Shown here piece after piece: positions 19,386 to 28,340 of a DNA stretch of 64,000 nucleotides. The position numbers and the translations under genes are program-made. Numbering within the stretch: the first letter of the stretch is position 1; every line of letters starts with the position of its first letter. The DNA is from Ignavibacteria bacterium (GTDB taxonomy: Bacteria; Bacteroidota; Ignavibacteria; Tepidaquicellales; Tepidaquicellaceae): the NCBI GenBank assembly GCA_028714695.1, contig JAQTLX010000015.1, positions 1-64,000 on the forward strand, read 5' to 3'. The notes under the pieces were generated by a model. It was not told where the DNA came from and made no database searches. It saw only the letters and a program-made list of their open reading frames with translations.

Positions 19386-20179
19386 AAAGAACCAATAATA
19401 AAATCAAAAAAGAATTTTTCAAATTTTCCAACAAAGAACTTACCGAAAATCTCGAGAGATTAGTTTCCGAATTAAACTATATTGCGCCTGTAAATTTTTG
19501 TTCCGTAGGCGCGCGAGGCGGGAACCCTTACCTGATTAATTATTTAAGACGGTTACGAATTGCAAATACCATCGGATTCGAACCGGATAGCGAAGAAGCA
19601 AGGATTTTAAGAACAAACAACATATACGAAGAAGTTTTTGAATATGCGCTGGGTGAATACGAAACTGACGAAACATTATACATTACTAAGGAACCTGGCT
19701 GTTCATCCATATTAAAACCGAATATGGATTTTATAAAAAAACATTTTTCATCGCCTGACTGGTTCGAAATTGTAAATGAAGCACTAATTCATGTCACCGG
19801 TCTGGACAATATCTCAAGCAAATTACCCGATATTGACATTATACAGATTGACACTCAAGGTTATGAATATCAAATTATTAAGGGAGGCGAGGAAACAATC
19901 AAGCGAATACCCGTAATAATATTTGAAAGCCACATGTACGAATTATATGAAGGACAAAAAACATTCTTCCAAATTCATAATCTCATGACAAAGAATAATT
20001 TTCTTCTGAACGACTTGAAACAGCAGGGCGATTTTGGATGTTTGGGGGCGGAGTTTAATTTTGTTTACTTCAATGAGAATTTATTTAAATCCGAGAAAAA
20101 CAAGGTCACGACTTTGCTGAAAACAGCATATCATTTAAACAATAATAGTTTCGATGAATTATTAATAAAAATAATATAA
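19373..20179 (+). CDS. FkbM-family methyltransferase
   Basis: The 268-residue product has a degenerate SAM-binding motif I (VNFCSVGARGGNPYLINYLR, about 40-59), then GFEPDSEEAR as the acidic motif, PGCSSILKPN, and IDIIQIDTQGYEYQIIKGG, all features of the FkbM O-methyltransferase family. The enzyme would O-methylate a sugar hydroxyl using S-adenosylmethionine. Its ATG overlaps the end of the Wzt gene by 13 nt and its stop lies 2 nt before the nucleotidyltransferase-kinase gene. The tight link to a Wzt with a carbohydrate-binding domain suggests, by inference, a role in marking the chain end. Confidence 0.86.
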   Translation: MGILERTNNKIKKEFFKFSNKELTENLERLVSELNYIAPVNFCSVGARGGNPYLINYLRRLRIANTIGFEPDSEEARILRTNNIYEEVFEYALGEYETDETLYITKEPGCSSILKPNMDFIKKHFSSPDWFEIVNEALIHVTGLDNISSKLPDIDIIQIDTQGYEYQIIKGGEETIKRIPVIIFESHMYELYEGQKTFFQIHNLMTKNNFLLNDLKQQGDFGCLGAEFNFVYFNENLFKSEKNKVTTLLKTAYHLNNNSFDELLIKII

Positions 20180-20181
20180 CG

Positions 20182-21810
20182 TTGAAAGAATTAATTGTAA
20201 TTTTAGCAGCCGGGAAAATCGAGAATAATCAAATACCGATTGTATCGAACAATAACAACTCGATGCTGCCTGTTAACGGGAAACCAGTAATCAACTGGAT
20301 TTTGGAAGACTTAACAGAAAGAAGCGATGCTAAAATTAATATTGTAGTAAGAGAGGAAAACCAATTTTTAATCAATAACATAGAACATCTGTACGGCTCC
20401 TCTAAACAGGTAAATTCAGTCATCCTTAAAGATTCCAAATGTATTTTGGAATCTTTACTTAAGGGGATAGAGCATGAAAAGGATGCCGCTCTGGTTCAGG
20501 TTGTGCTCGGCGATACTCTGATTAAAGATAACATCAAATATTACGATGATTTTGTATATGCGGGATACGTCAATGATTCCAACAGATGGTGTCTTGCAAA
20601 TATTCAAAACGGGTATATAAAGGATTTAGCAGATAAAAGGGACAAGAAAGGAAGAGAATTTACAGCGCTTGCCGGATTCTATCAGTTTACAAATTTAAAA
20701 ATTTTAAAGGAATCAATTCGAACTTCGTTAAAAAATAATTGCAAAGAATTAAGCGCGGCATTATTAATGTACAACAAGCAACTGCCGATTAAAGTAAGAA
20801 TTGCTAAAGAATGGTATGATTTCGGACATATAGAAAATTTCATCAGATCAAAGCATAAATTATTGCAGTCAAGATTTTTTAATTCATTTGAGATAGATGA
20901 GTATGCAAATACACTGACTAAAAGCAGCGAGAATAATAAAATCATAGATGAGTACAATTGGTTTGTGAATATTCCGGCGGAATTAAAAATCTTCACTCCA
21001 AGAATAATCAAGACATTCAGAAAAAACAATAAATTTCATTTTGTTCAAGAATATTACGGTTACAATAATTTAGCCGAACTGTACATTTACAGCGACCTGC
21101 ATTATGAAAACTGGATTTCCATAGTTAATAAAATTTTTCAGGTACATAATGAGTTTAAAAAATACAAAGGAAACATCTCTAAAAAAAACCTGTTCGATAT
21201 TTATTTCGGCAAAACAGAAGAAAGAATTAAGAATTTGCGTGAAAGAGATGCTGACTGGGCTAAGATTCTGGACTATCATTACTTACAGATTAACGGCAAA
21301 CGTTATCCCGGTTTTTCGTTGATTAAAAATAAAATTAAAAGAAAGGTCGAAAGACTGATATCAAAACATGAATCGACTATAATCCACGGCGATTTTTGTT
21401 TTTCCAATATTTTGTTCGACGTAAATAATCAGGTTATCAGAGTTGTCGACCCCAGAGGCAGTTTTGGGAAAAAAGGGATTTATGGAGACCCAAGATATGA
21501 TATTGCCAAGTTAAGGCATTCCATATCGGGTTTATATGATTATATTATTACGGATAATTTTAAATGCAGAATAAAAAATAACAAAATTGATTATAAAATA
21601 TTTTCATCGGCTAAGCAGAATAAAATAATGGATTATTTTGATGAGACGCTGATTAGCGAAGGATATGACCTCGATGAAATCAAATTAATTGAAGGATTAT
21701 TATTTATTTCTATGTTACCGTATCATGATAAAAAAATACAAAGACAAATACTAATGTATTCCACAGGAATAAAAATATTAAATGAATTATTAAATGAGAA
21801 TAGCAATTGA
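20182..21810 (+). CDS. Nucleotidyltransferase-like / APH-like kinase fusion
   Basis: The 542-residue product has two parts. Residues 1-230 follow a sugar- or alcohol-phosphate nucleotidyltransferase plan (LIVILAAGKIE, then SMLPVNGKPVINWILEDL, VQVVLGDTLI), but the usual GxGTRxxPK loop is replaced by an Asn-rich segment, so activity is uncertain. Residues about 290-542 are an aminoglycoside-phosphotransferase/choline-kinase-like domain with STIIHGDFCFSNILFD as catalytic loop and IRVVDPRGSFGKKGIYGDPR as metal-binding loop, followed by YDIAKLRHS. It starts at TTG, 2 nt after the FkbM gene, and overlaps the HAD gene by 17 nt. It may phosphorylate and activate a small hydroxylated compound or sugar for transfer to the polysaccharide. 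The substrate is unknown; a LicA/LicC-like logic is possible but unproven. Confidence 0.8.
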   Translation: MKELIVILAAGKIENNQIPIVSNNNNSMLPVNGKPVINWILEDLTERSDAKINIVVREENQFLINNIEHLYGSSKQVNSVILKDSKCILESLLKGIEHEKDAALVQVVLGDTLIKDNIKYYDDFVYAGYVNDSNRWCLANIQNGYIKDLADKRDKKGREFTALAGFYQFTNLKILKESIRTSLKNNCKELSAALLMYNKQLPIKVRIAKEWYDFGHIENFIRSKHKLLQSRFFNSFEIDEYANTLTKSSENNKIIDEYNWFVNIPAELKIFTPRIIKTFRKNNKFHFVQEYYGYNNLAELYIYSDLHYENWISIVNKIFQVHNEFKKYKGNISKKNLFDIYFGKTEERIKNLRERDADWAKILDYHYLQINGKRYPGFSLIKNKIKRKVERLISKHESTIIHGDFCFSNILFDVNNQVIRVVDPRGSFGKKGIYGDPRYDIAKLRHSISGLYDYIITDNFKCRIKNNKIDYKIFSSAKQNKIMDYFDETLISEGYDLDEIKLIEGLLFISMLPYHDKKIQRQILMYSTGIKILNELLNENSN

Positions 21811-22156
21811 TTTAGACGGAACAATTTGCGACATAAAACAGCCGGGCGAATCTTACCGGGACATTAAGCCTAAAGACGGCGCTGCGGAAAAAATCAAAGA
21901 CCTGAGAAAGCAGGGGCATTATATAATTATTTTGACAGCCCGCAATATGGCTACGTGCGAAAGCAATTTGGGGAAAGTAATGAAAAATGTCGGCAAAATT
22001 ACACTGGAATGGCTTGAAAAATTCGATATAGAATATGATGAAATTTATTTTGGTAAACCTAATGCAAATTTATACATCGATGACAGGGCGCTGCGATTTA
22101 ATAATTGGGATAATATTACAAGCGACTTTTTAAATAAAGAAGCAAGAGAAAGATGA
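21794..22156 (+). CDS. HAD-superfamily phosphatase of capsule/LPS type
   Basis: The 120-residue product carries the HAD motif I DLDGT (7-11) near the N-terminus, motif II in IIILTARNMAT, and a late acidic motif NLYIDDRALRF, with a short cap-less layout. Small HAD enzymes of this type sit in capsule clusters next to nucleotidyltransferases. The likely reaction is removal of phosphate from a precursor, or less likely transfer. Its start overlaps the preceding kinase fusion by 17 nt and its stop overlaps the following nucleotidyltransferase by 4 nt, so the three are probably translated together and work on one metabolite. Confidence 0.85.
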   Translation: MRIAIDLDGTICDIKQPGESYRDIKPKDGAAEKIKDLRKQGHYIIILTARNMATCESNLGKVMKNVGKITLEWLEKFDIEYDEIYFGKPNANLYIDDRALRFNNWDNITSDFLNKEARER

Positions 22157-22875
22157 AAATCGTAGTACCGATGGCGGGTCTCGGCAGCAGATTTTCTTCG
22201 AAAGGGATTAACATTCCGAAACCTTTTTACGCAATTTTCAATAAACCGATATACTGCTGGGCGCTGGAATCAATTAAAGGTATAAGTGCATCGGAAATAA
22301 TATTTATCGCGCAATCATCTCATAAAGAGTATTTTAATTTAGATGACATAACCCCGGTAAGCAAAGATACAAAATTAAATTTCATCTTTATCGACGAGAT
22401 TACCGAAGGTCAGTTGTGTACTGTTTTGAAGGCAAAAGATTCCTTAGACACTGATGAAGACTTATTAGTAATAAGTTCCGATACGATTGTTTCATCGGAT
22501 ATCAAGAATCACATTCAAAATAAAAGAGATGATGTACGAGGAATTATTTCAGTCATAGAAGCGGAAGGCGGTAACTGGAGTTTTGCTAAAACAGATAAGG
22601 ACGGCAATGTCATTGAAGTAGCGGAGAAAAAGCGTATATCGGATTTGGCAAGTACGGGTATATATTATTTTTCAGGCTGCAAAGAGTTTCTGCATTATGC
22701 CGGCAATGTGATTTCAAATAAAATAAAAGAAAAAAACGAATACTATGTGATTCCGCTATATCGGCAATATATAAATGATAATAAAATTATAAAGACTTCC
22801 CGAGCGGAGAAAATGTGGGACCTCGGAACACCAGATAAAGTCGAGTTATTTATAAAAAGTCACAAACTTGATTAG
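22153..22875 (+). CDS. Sugar- or alcohol-phosphate nucleotidyltransferase
   Basis: The 240-residue product has a complete nucleotidyltransferase signature, IVVPMAGLGSRFSSKG followed by IPKPFYAIFNKPI (about 3-33), the metal-binding VISSDTIVSS near residue 109, and EKKRISDLASTGIYYFSG near 157. It ends with MWDLGTPDKVELF. The family (NTP_transferase) makes nucleotide-activated sugars or polyols from a phosphate and an NTP. Unlike the fusion protein upstream, its nucleotide-binding loop is intact, so this may be the active nucleotidyltransferase of the set. It overlaps the HAD gene by 4 nt and the WavE-like gene by 8 nt. Confidence 0.86.
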   Translation: MKIVVPMAGLGSRFSSKGINIPKPFYAIFNKPIYCWALESIKGISASEIIFIAQSSHKEYFNLDDITPVSKDTKLNFIFIDEITEGQLCTVLKAKDSLDTDEDLLVISSDTIVSSDIKNHIQNKRDDVRGIISVIEAEGGNWSFAKTDKDGNVIEVAEKKRISDLASTGIYYFSGCKEFLHYAGNVISNKIKEKNEYYVIPLYRQYINDNKIIKTSRAEKMWDLGTPDKVELFIKSHKLD

Positions 22876-23851
22876 CGATAGAGATATTTCATTTGTTGTA
22901 CAGGGACCGATTACAATAAAAACTATCGGCGATAAAAAAATAAATGTTACCGCTGAGGCGCTTGAAAGCATACGTAAATATTACCCTAACTCGGAAATAA
23001 TTTTATCCACTTATAAGAATTCAGATTTGAGCGGTCTTCAATATGATGTTTGCGTGGAAAATGATGATCCCGGCGCTACGACATTTAATGACGATATTCT
23101 GAAAGGAAAATATCACAACATCAACCGGCAATTGTTTACAACCGGAAACGGTTTAAAAAGAGCAAGCAGAAAACATTGTGTAAAAACCAGAACGGATTGT
23201 TTAATTGTTTCGAATTCCCTGCTTAACATCGATACATCTCAATATCGCAGAAACGATAATTTCGGATATTTCGAAAACAGGATTGCGTTATCCGAATTAT
23301 ATACAAGAGATCCGGTTAAATTTCCATTCTTATTCCAGTTTACCGATATCTTTCAATTCGGTTTGACCGTAGATTTGAAAAGTCTATGGGATATTGAATT
23401 AGCGCCTGAACCGGAAACCACCAGATACTTTGAGAATAAAAGGCTTCCAAAGTTTTATCTATTGAAAAACTACAATTATTTATTCCGTTGTTCCGCTGAA
23501 CAATACTTGTGGAGTTCCTTTTTAATTAAGAAAGGATTGAAAGCCCGTTTAAAACATCCGTCACATATAAATTACAGACTTTTTAAATTATCGGAATATT
23601 TTTTAATCAATAATTGCATTGTATTCAGTCAGAAAGATTTAGGAATACAATTGCCCGAACACATGAGAGGCTCGGATGGTCCCGGTAATTTATTGTACAC
23701 AAATAAAGAATGGATTGATTTGTACAATTGGTACATAGTGAAAAATAATAAGACAAAAATTCTATTCCGGTATTTTGCCATATTAAGATATAAATACCGA
23801 TTTTTTAAAAAATATTTTATCCATTCAGATCCGAAAATTTTTGCCGGTTAG
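22868..23851 (+). CDS. WavE-like LPS transferase
   Basis: The 327-residue product starts (TTG) with DISFVVQGPI, the hallmark VVQGP of the WavE lipopolysaccharide synthesis family, followed by SIRKYYPNSEIILSTYKNSD, NDDPGA, and NINRQLFTTGNGLKRASRKH with the conserved KTRTD (about 98-112). WavE proteins are needed for core or O-antigen synthesis in Vibrio and occur in many capsule loci; a glycosyltransferase GT-A-like role is assumed but poorly proven. The 8-nt overlap with the nucleotidyltransferase gene makes it the natural candidate for using the compound that enzyme activates. Confidence 0.82.
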   Translation: MISDRDISFVVQGPITIKTIGDKKINVTAEALESIRKYYPNSEIILSTYKNSDLSGLQYDVCVENDDPGATTFNDDILKGKYHNINRQLFTTGNGLKRASRKHCVKTRTDCLIVSNSLLNIDTSQYRRNDNFGYFENRIALSELYTRDPVKFPFLFQFTDIFQFGLTVDLKSLWDIELAPEPETTRYFENKRLPKFYLLKNYNYLFRCSAEQYLWSSFLIKKGLKARLKHPSHINYRLFKLSEYFLINNCIVFSQKDLGIQLPEHMRGSDGPGNLLYTNKEWIDLYNWYIVKNNKTKILFRYFAILRYKYRFFKKYFIHSDPKIFAG

Positions 23852-23878
23852 GGAACTAATATTTCCGGCTTATACTTA

Positions 23879-24898
23879 ATGAGAATATTCGTTTATTATT
23901 TTGATTGGGATAATACAAGCGGAAACCACTCCGGAATGGCTTATTTTGTCCGGAACTATTCGCTTAAATCCGCGCATAAAGTGAAATTACTGAGAGTTCC
24001 CCGTAATTATTCCGTATGTAATTCAATTTTCCAAAGACTATGGAGAGAATATATTATACTTTATTTAAAACTGTTTGCCGGAAAAGACGATGTCATTTTC
24101 TTTAACGAATTTTTGAGCCAGGGACAAAAAACCGGACACCCGGTCGAAATATCACTGGCGCTTAGAGAGAAAAACATTAAAAGCAGAATCGTCGGTTTGA
24201 TTCACCTGCCGGAATCTCTTCTCGAAAAATTTTATGACAATAGTTATATAATAAAGGCTCTGAATTCAACGGACAAAATTATTGTGATGGGCTCAAGCCT
24301 CGAAAATTACATAAAACGTTTAATCGATGCGGTTAATGTTATCACGACTTTTCACTACGTTGACACATCATATTATAGACCGTCAGAGATTATCGCCGCA
24401 AGGGAATTTTCCGTAATTTGCACAGGTAATTTATTAAGAGATTATAAGACACTCGCAAAAATTATTGAGGGAACACCGGGAATAAAATTTAAACTATGCC
24501 TTGGAAAAAGAAATGATAGTGCCGGTTTTATTAATTTTAGTAATGTCGAAATATTCGGATATCTCGATGAATCCGAATTATTGAAACAAATGCAAAGTTC
24601 GGATATTCACCTTTCGGTTTTGTTCGATACTGTAGGAAGCAACGCGATAACAACATCGCTGGCATGCGGATTGCCGCAAATAGTGAACAGAATAGGTTCT
24701 ATTGAAGATTACTGTAATCAGGATAATTCAATTCTATGCAGCAGTGTTGAAGATTTTGTAAATGCCATAAGAACATTAAGCAGTGACAGTAACAAATTAA
24801 ATATTTTGAAGAGAGGGGCAAGAGAAAGTTCTCTCCGTTACAGTCTTGATAAATCAATTCAGTGGTATGATAATTTTTTCGATAATAATTTTGCATAA
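23879..24898 (+). CDS. Glycosyltransferase, GT4-like
   Basis: The 339-residue product looks like a two-domain GT-B enzyme. The N-terminal half includes SGNHSGMAYFVRNY and an internal IVGLIHLPESLLE; the C-terminal half has VICTGNLLRDYKTLAKII, a FGYLDESELLKQMQSSDI turn, and SNAITTSLACGLPQIVNRIG as the nucleotide-sugar-binding segment, where the usual E-x7-E motif is reduced. It would add one sugar to the growing lipid-linked chain in the cytoplasm. Its stop codon and the next start share one base (TAATG), so translation is coupled to the methyltransferase gene. Confidence 0.72.
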   Translation: MRIFVYYFDWDNTSGNHSGMAYFVRNYSLKSAHKVKLLRVPRNYSVCNSIFQRLWREYIILYLKLFAGKDDVIFFNEFLSQGQKTGHPVEISLALREKNIKSRIVGLIHLPESLLEKFYDNSYIIKALNSTDKIIVMGSSLENYIKRLIDAVNVITTFHYVDTSYYRPSEIIAAREFSVICTGNLLRDYKTLAKIIEGTPGIKFKLCLGKRNDSAGFINFSNVEIFGYLDESELLKQMQSSDIHLSVLFDTVGSNAITTSLACGLPQIVNRIGSIEDYCNQDNSILCSSVEDFVNAIRTLSSDSNKLNILKRGARESSLRYSLDKSIQWYDNFFDNNFA

Positions 24899-25683
24899 TG
24901 GCTGATAATAACACAAACCGGGAAATGAGAAATCAGTGGAATGAACTGGCGAGAATAAATCCATTCTATGCGATTGATTCGGTTCCTGAATTTGAATCTG
25001 TAGAGAAAGCGGATATAAATACTTTTTTTGCGAGAGGAAGAGAAGACGTCGATAAATTCATGAAAGATATGGATATTACCCAATCGAACGAAAAAACAAT
25101 TGTTGAGATTGGCTGCGGCATGGGAAGAATGTCAAACAGTTTTTCCGAGTATTTCAAAAAAGTAATCGCAGTGGATGTCTCTGATGAAATGCTGAAGAAA
25201 GCATCTGAAATTTGCAAAAAGACAAATGTAGAATTTCGTAAAACCGATGGAGACAATCTGAGTTTTATTCCGAACGAATCGGTTGATGTTGTTTTCTCTT
25301 TTATAGTATTCCAGCATATTATAGATACCGCATCAATTTTCAATTATATTAGAGATATGTCAAGAGTCTTAAAAATGGACGGCATAGCATATTTTCAGTT
25401 AAGAACATTTATTCCCGATTTTGCCGAAGATATCACAATCAAAAAGATAATCAAAAGAAAGATAAAATCCATAATCTCCAGGGATACATCGAATGGGGGC
25501 AAAAGAGATGATAATGCAGGTAATCTCGAAAACCAATTTGCGAATAATTTCAGCGTCTGGAAAGGCTCGCGGGTTGACATATCGGATTTGCTTATATTTT
25601 TGAAGCAGCAGAAATTTGAAATCATTTCCATTAAAGGCGTCGATACTCAATATACTTTTTTTAAAGTCCGTAAGGCATCTTAG
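24898..25683 (+). CDS. Class I SAM-dependent methyltransferase
   Basis: The 261-residue product has the classical motif I IVEIGCGMGRMSNSFSEYF (about 63-81), the acidic loop IAVDVSDEMLKKA, and VDVVFSFIVFQHI as motif IV, followed by IRDMSRVLKMDGIAYFQLR. It is a Methyltransf_11/25-type enzyme. Coupled to the preceding glycosyltransferase by a 1-nt overlap, it probably methylates a sugar of the chain; the acceptor is unknown. The Lys/Arg/Ile-rich stretch at about 177-200 (KKIIKRKIKSIISR) is a basic insert. Confidence 0.85.
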   Translation: MADNNTNREMRNQWNELARINPFYAIDSVPEFESVEKADINTFFARGREDVDKFMKDMDITQSNEKTIVEIGCGMGRMSNSFSEYFKKVIAVDVSDEMLKKASEICKKTNVEFRKTDGDNLSFIPNESVDVVFSFIVFQHIIDTASIFNYIRDMSRVLKMDGIAYFQLRTFIPDFAEDITIKKIIKRKIKSIISRDTSNGGKRDDNAGNLENQFANNFSVWKGSRVDISDLLIFLKQQKFEIISIKGVDTQYTFFKVRKAS

Positions 25684-25824
25684 CAGTTCATACGAACCTG
25701 ATCATACACATAATAAAATAATCAAATTAATTTCATAACGAATTATAAGAAATTTAATATTAAAAGACGGATAACTAATTTTATATATAACAGAATCCAC
25801 TCTTATCTGTTTGGGAAAAATATA

Positions 25825-26442
25825 GTGACTGTTCCGTTGATGAAATTTCCTTCTTATAAAATAGCAAGGGAATATAAGTTTTTCTTCGGAGACGAATATA
25901 TCAGACATTCTACAATCGGTTTGGCTTTAAAACGTATATTGGAAGAGAACATTCCCGGCGCTATTGCCGAAGTCGGCGTATATCGCGGGAAAACAAGTAA
26001 CATTTTCCGGCTTCTGATACCGGAGCGTAGACTATTTTTGTTCGATACATTTGAAGGATTCCCAAGACAGGATTTGGAAAATGACGTGAAACGCGATGAC
26101 CGTTTTATGGATACTTCAACGGATGAAGTTAAGAAGAATATTGGAGACATGACAAATGTTATTATCAAGAAAGGTTATGTTCCCGATACATTCAGCGGAC
26201 TTGAAAACGAATGCTTTGCATTCGTACTTCTTGACCTCGACCTTTATAAGCCGACACTGCAAAGCCTGGAGTTTTTTTATCCTAGATTGTCTGCTGGAGG
26301 TTATATTATGATTCATGATTATAACAGCCCTGAATCAAATTGGGCGTGCAAACGTGCCGCCGATTTGTTCTTTAAAAATAAAGCGGAAAAATTCATAGAG
26401 GTAAGCGATGTCAGCGGGTCAATTATTGTCAGAAAAACTTAA
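25825..26442 (+). CDS. TylF/MycF-type sugar O-methyltransferase, start uncertain
   Basis: The 205 residues from GTG at 25825 contain AIAEVGVYRGKTSNIFRLLI, LFLFDTFEGFP, FVLLDLDLYKPTLQSLEFFY and GGYIMIHDYNSPE, all typical of TylF/MycF macrocin-type O-methyltransferases (metal-dependent, sugar hydroxyl). The family is usually about 220-250 residues. The frame stays open upstream to a stop at 25714-25716 and reads like protein (FNIKRRITNFIYNRIHSYL), but contains no ATG; only ATT/ATA/ATC codons and a CTG at 25807 occur. The true start may be non-canonical or the gene may carry a small 5' change. The 141-nt gap from the preceding gene is the largest in this part of the locus. Confidence 0.8.
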   Translation: MTVPLMKFPSYKIAREYKFFFGDEYIRHSTIGLALKRILEENIPGAIAEVGVYRGKTSNIFRLLIPERRLFLFDTFEGFPRQDLENDVKRDDRFMDTSTDEVKKNIGDMTNVIIKKGYVPDTFSGLENECFAFVLLDLDLYKPTLQSLEFFYPRLSAGGYIMIHDYNSPESNWACKRAADLFFKNKAEKFIEVSDVSGSIIVRKT

Positions 26443-26466
26443 TATTTTATTATCGAAAAATACTAA

Positions 26467-27381
26467 ATGCAGGTAAGCGTTATTATATGCACATATAAGC
26501 GGTACGAATTATTAAGACTGGCAGTTGACAGTCTGATTAATCAGACTGCCTCAAAAGATTTATTTGAAGTTCTGATTATTGAAAATGACATTAAAGAGAG
26601 CAAAGAGATAAAGGAAATTACGGAATATGCTTCGAAACAAATTAATATCAGAAAAACACTTGAACCGTCAATAGGTCTGTCTAATGCAAGAAACAAAGGA
26701 ATCAAAGAAGCAAAAGGCGGCTATTTATGGTTTCTTGACGATGACGCTAAAGCAAATCCGGATTATATTCTAAATCTGAATAAAATAATCGATGAGATAC
26801 ATCCGGATGTATGCGGCGGTCCTTACTTCCCCTTTTATCTGACAGATAAACCAAAATGGTTTAAGGATGAATATGGGACAAACCAATATAATAATCTTCC
26901 GCGAATGCTTAACGATAATGAATATTTGTCAGGCGGGAATATTGTTTTTAAGAATTCTTTCTTCAACGAATATGGTTTCTTCGATACAAGTCTTGGTATG
27001 AAAGGAAATTCGATTCTTTATGGCGAAGAAACATATCTGCAAATAATAGCCCGAAAAAAGAACACGAAGATTGTAATTTATGGTTCAAATGATTTATTTA
27101 TTTACCACTTTGTTTCTGAAGATAAAATGAAAATAAGGGACAGAATCCTAAGGTCATTTAAACTGGGCTACTCACATACGTTTATGGATGACAATTCTTT
27201 CAAAAAATTCACCTTATTGTATTATACATTGAAAACATTCGTTAAAATTGCAATGGATATATCAATTTGTCCTTTCTCACGAAAGAGAGAGAATTATATA
27301 TATTTAAAAAATTATTATTATGAAGTTACCGCCCGGAAATTCAGTGTTCTGGGTAACTTATGCTACAAACTGACGCATTAA
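26467..27381 (+). CDS. Glycosyltransferase family 2
   Basis: The 304-residue product opens with VSVIICTYKRYELLRLAVDS (3-22), has a SIGLSNARNKGIKEAKGGYL segment and the metal-binding LWFLDDDAKANPDY, and the later LSGGNIVFKNSFFNEYGFFD, which together define a GT-A fold inverting glycosyltransferase of family GT2. Hydrophobic content near residues 245-265 is modest and no full membrane segment is clear. It would transfer a sugar from a nucleotide donor in the cytoplasm. It lies 24 nt after the TylF-like gene. Confidence 0.87.
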   Translation: MQVSVIICTYKRYELLRLAVDSLINQTASKDLFEVLIIENDIKESKEIKEITEYASKQINIRKTLEPSIGLSNARNKGIKEAKGGYLWFLDDDAKANPDYILNLNKIIDEIHPDVCGGPYFPFYLTDKPKWFKDEYGTNQYNNLPRMLNDNEYLSGGNIVFKNSFFNEYGFFDTSLGMKGNSILYGEETYLQIIARKKNTKIVIYGSNDLFIYHFVSEDKMKIRDRILRSFKLGYSHTFMDDNSFKKFTLLYYTLKTFVKIAMDISICPFSRKRENYIYLKNYYYEVTARKFSVLGNLCYKLTH

Positions 27382-27419
27382 TTATTATTCGACAAATTAT
27401 TATCACAAAACAGTAATAA

Positions 27420-28340
27420 ATGAAAATTCCAATTATAATATTTGCTTATAATCGTCCGGACAACCTTAGCAGAATTCTTGATGGTTTAAAAAAACAGGAT
27501 TTATTTAAATTAATTTTCTTCATAGACGGTCCGAAAACTGAAACTGATGTACTGAATGTAAGAGAAACGATAAATATTGCCAAATCTGTTGACTGGTGCG
27601 ACAAAGACATCATAATTCACGAAAAGAACAGAGGTCTGCCCGGAATGTCTCATGATATGGATACTATAAGCGATATGCATGAAATGTTTGCCGTGGTTGA
27701 AGATGACTGCCTGCCTATGCCCGATTTTTTTCATTATGTTTGTGAATCTCTTAAGTATTATAAAGACTACAAGAATGTATTTGCAATCGGCGGCTATCAG
27801 CCGTTAAGAACCAAATACTTTAAGAATTACAATTATTCAGTTGTAAGTTCATACAGATTTTTGTGCTGGGGTTGGGCTACATGGAGCAGCAAATGGAAAG
27901 AACTCAAATATGAAAGGGATAACTTTGAGAAACTTTTCAATAATTTGAATGACATTCCCGATATAGCCGGTATCGACTTAATAGGAGGCGCGTTAGCCGT
28001 AAAGGAAGGACGAATTAAAACGTGGGACATTCAGGTATCATTAGCCATGCTCTCGCAAAATAAAGTTATGATACTGCCTGTAAACGGATTAATAAAAAAT
28101 ATAGGACTAACGAAAGGAACGCACGGAGGAGGTGATTTTCACCCGAACCACAATCTGAATATTTCATACGCTAATATTAGCAATTTTGATTTTATAGACG
28201 ACGTTATCCCCGGTATACATAATTCATATTTGTGCAGCATGATAAAAAAGCAGTTTAACCCGGATATTTACGACAAATTTTCAATAAAGTTGAACAAATT
28301 CTTTTTCATCGTAAAAAATCAGTTTCATTATGAAAATTGA
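27420..28340 (+). CDS. GNT-I-like glycosyltransferase
   Basis: The 306-residue product begins IPIIIFAYNRPDNLSRILDG, then NRGLPGMSHDMDTI and MFAVVEDDCLPMPDFFHYV. The EDD triad followed by a PDFF segment is the arrangement seen in GNT-I (N-acetylglucosaminyltransferase I-like) GT-A enzymes, and RFLCWGWATWSSKW (about 145-160) is a segment common in bacterial members. Such genes occur in bacterial polysaccharide loci. The donor sugar is unknown. It overlaps the following methyltransferase gene by 11 nt. Confidence 0.78.
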   Translation: MKIPIIIFAYNRPDNLSRILDGLKKQDLFKLIFFIDGPKTETDVLNVRETINIAKSVDWCDKDIIIHEKNRGLPGMSHDMDTISDMHEMFAVVEDDCLPMPDFFHYVCESLKYYKDYKNVFAIGGYQPLRTKYFKNYNYSVVSSYRFLCWGWATWSSKWKELKYERDNFEKLFNNLNDIPDIAGIDLIGGALAVKEGRIKTWDIQVSLAMLSQNKVMILPVNGLIKNIGLTKGTHGGGDFHPNHNLNISYANISNFDFIDDVIPGIHNSYLCSMIKKQFNPDIYDKFSIKLNKFFFIVKNQFHYEN

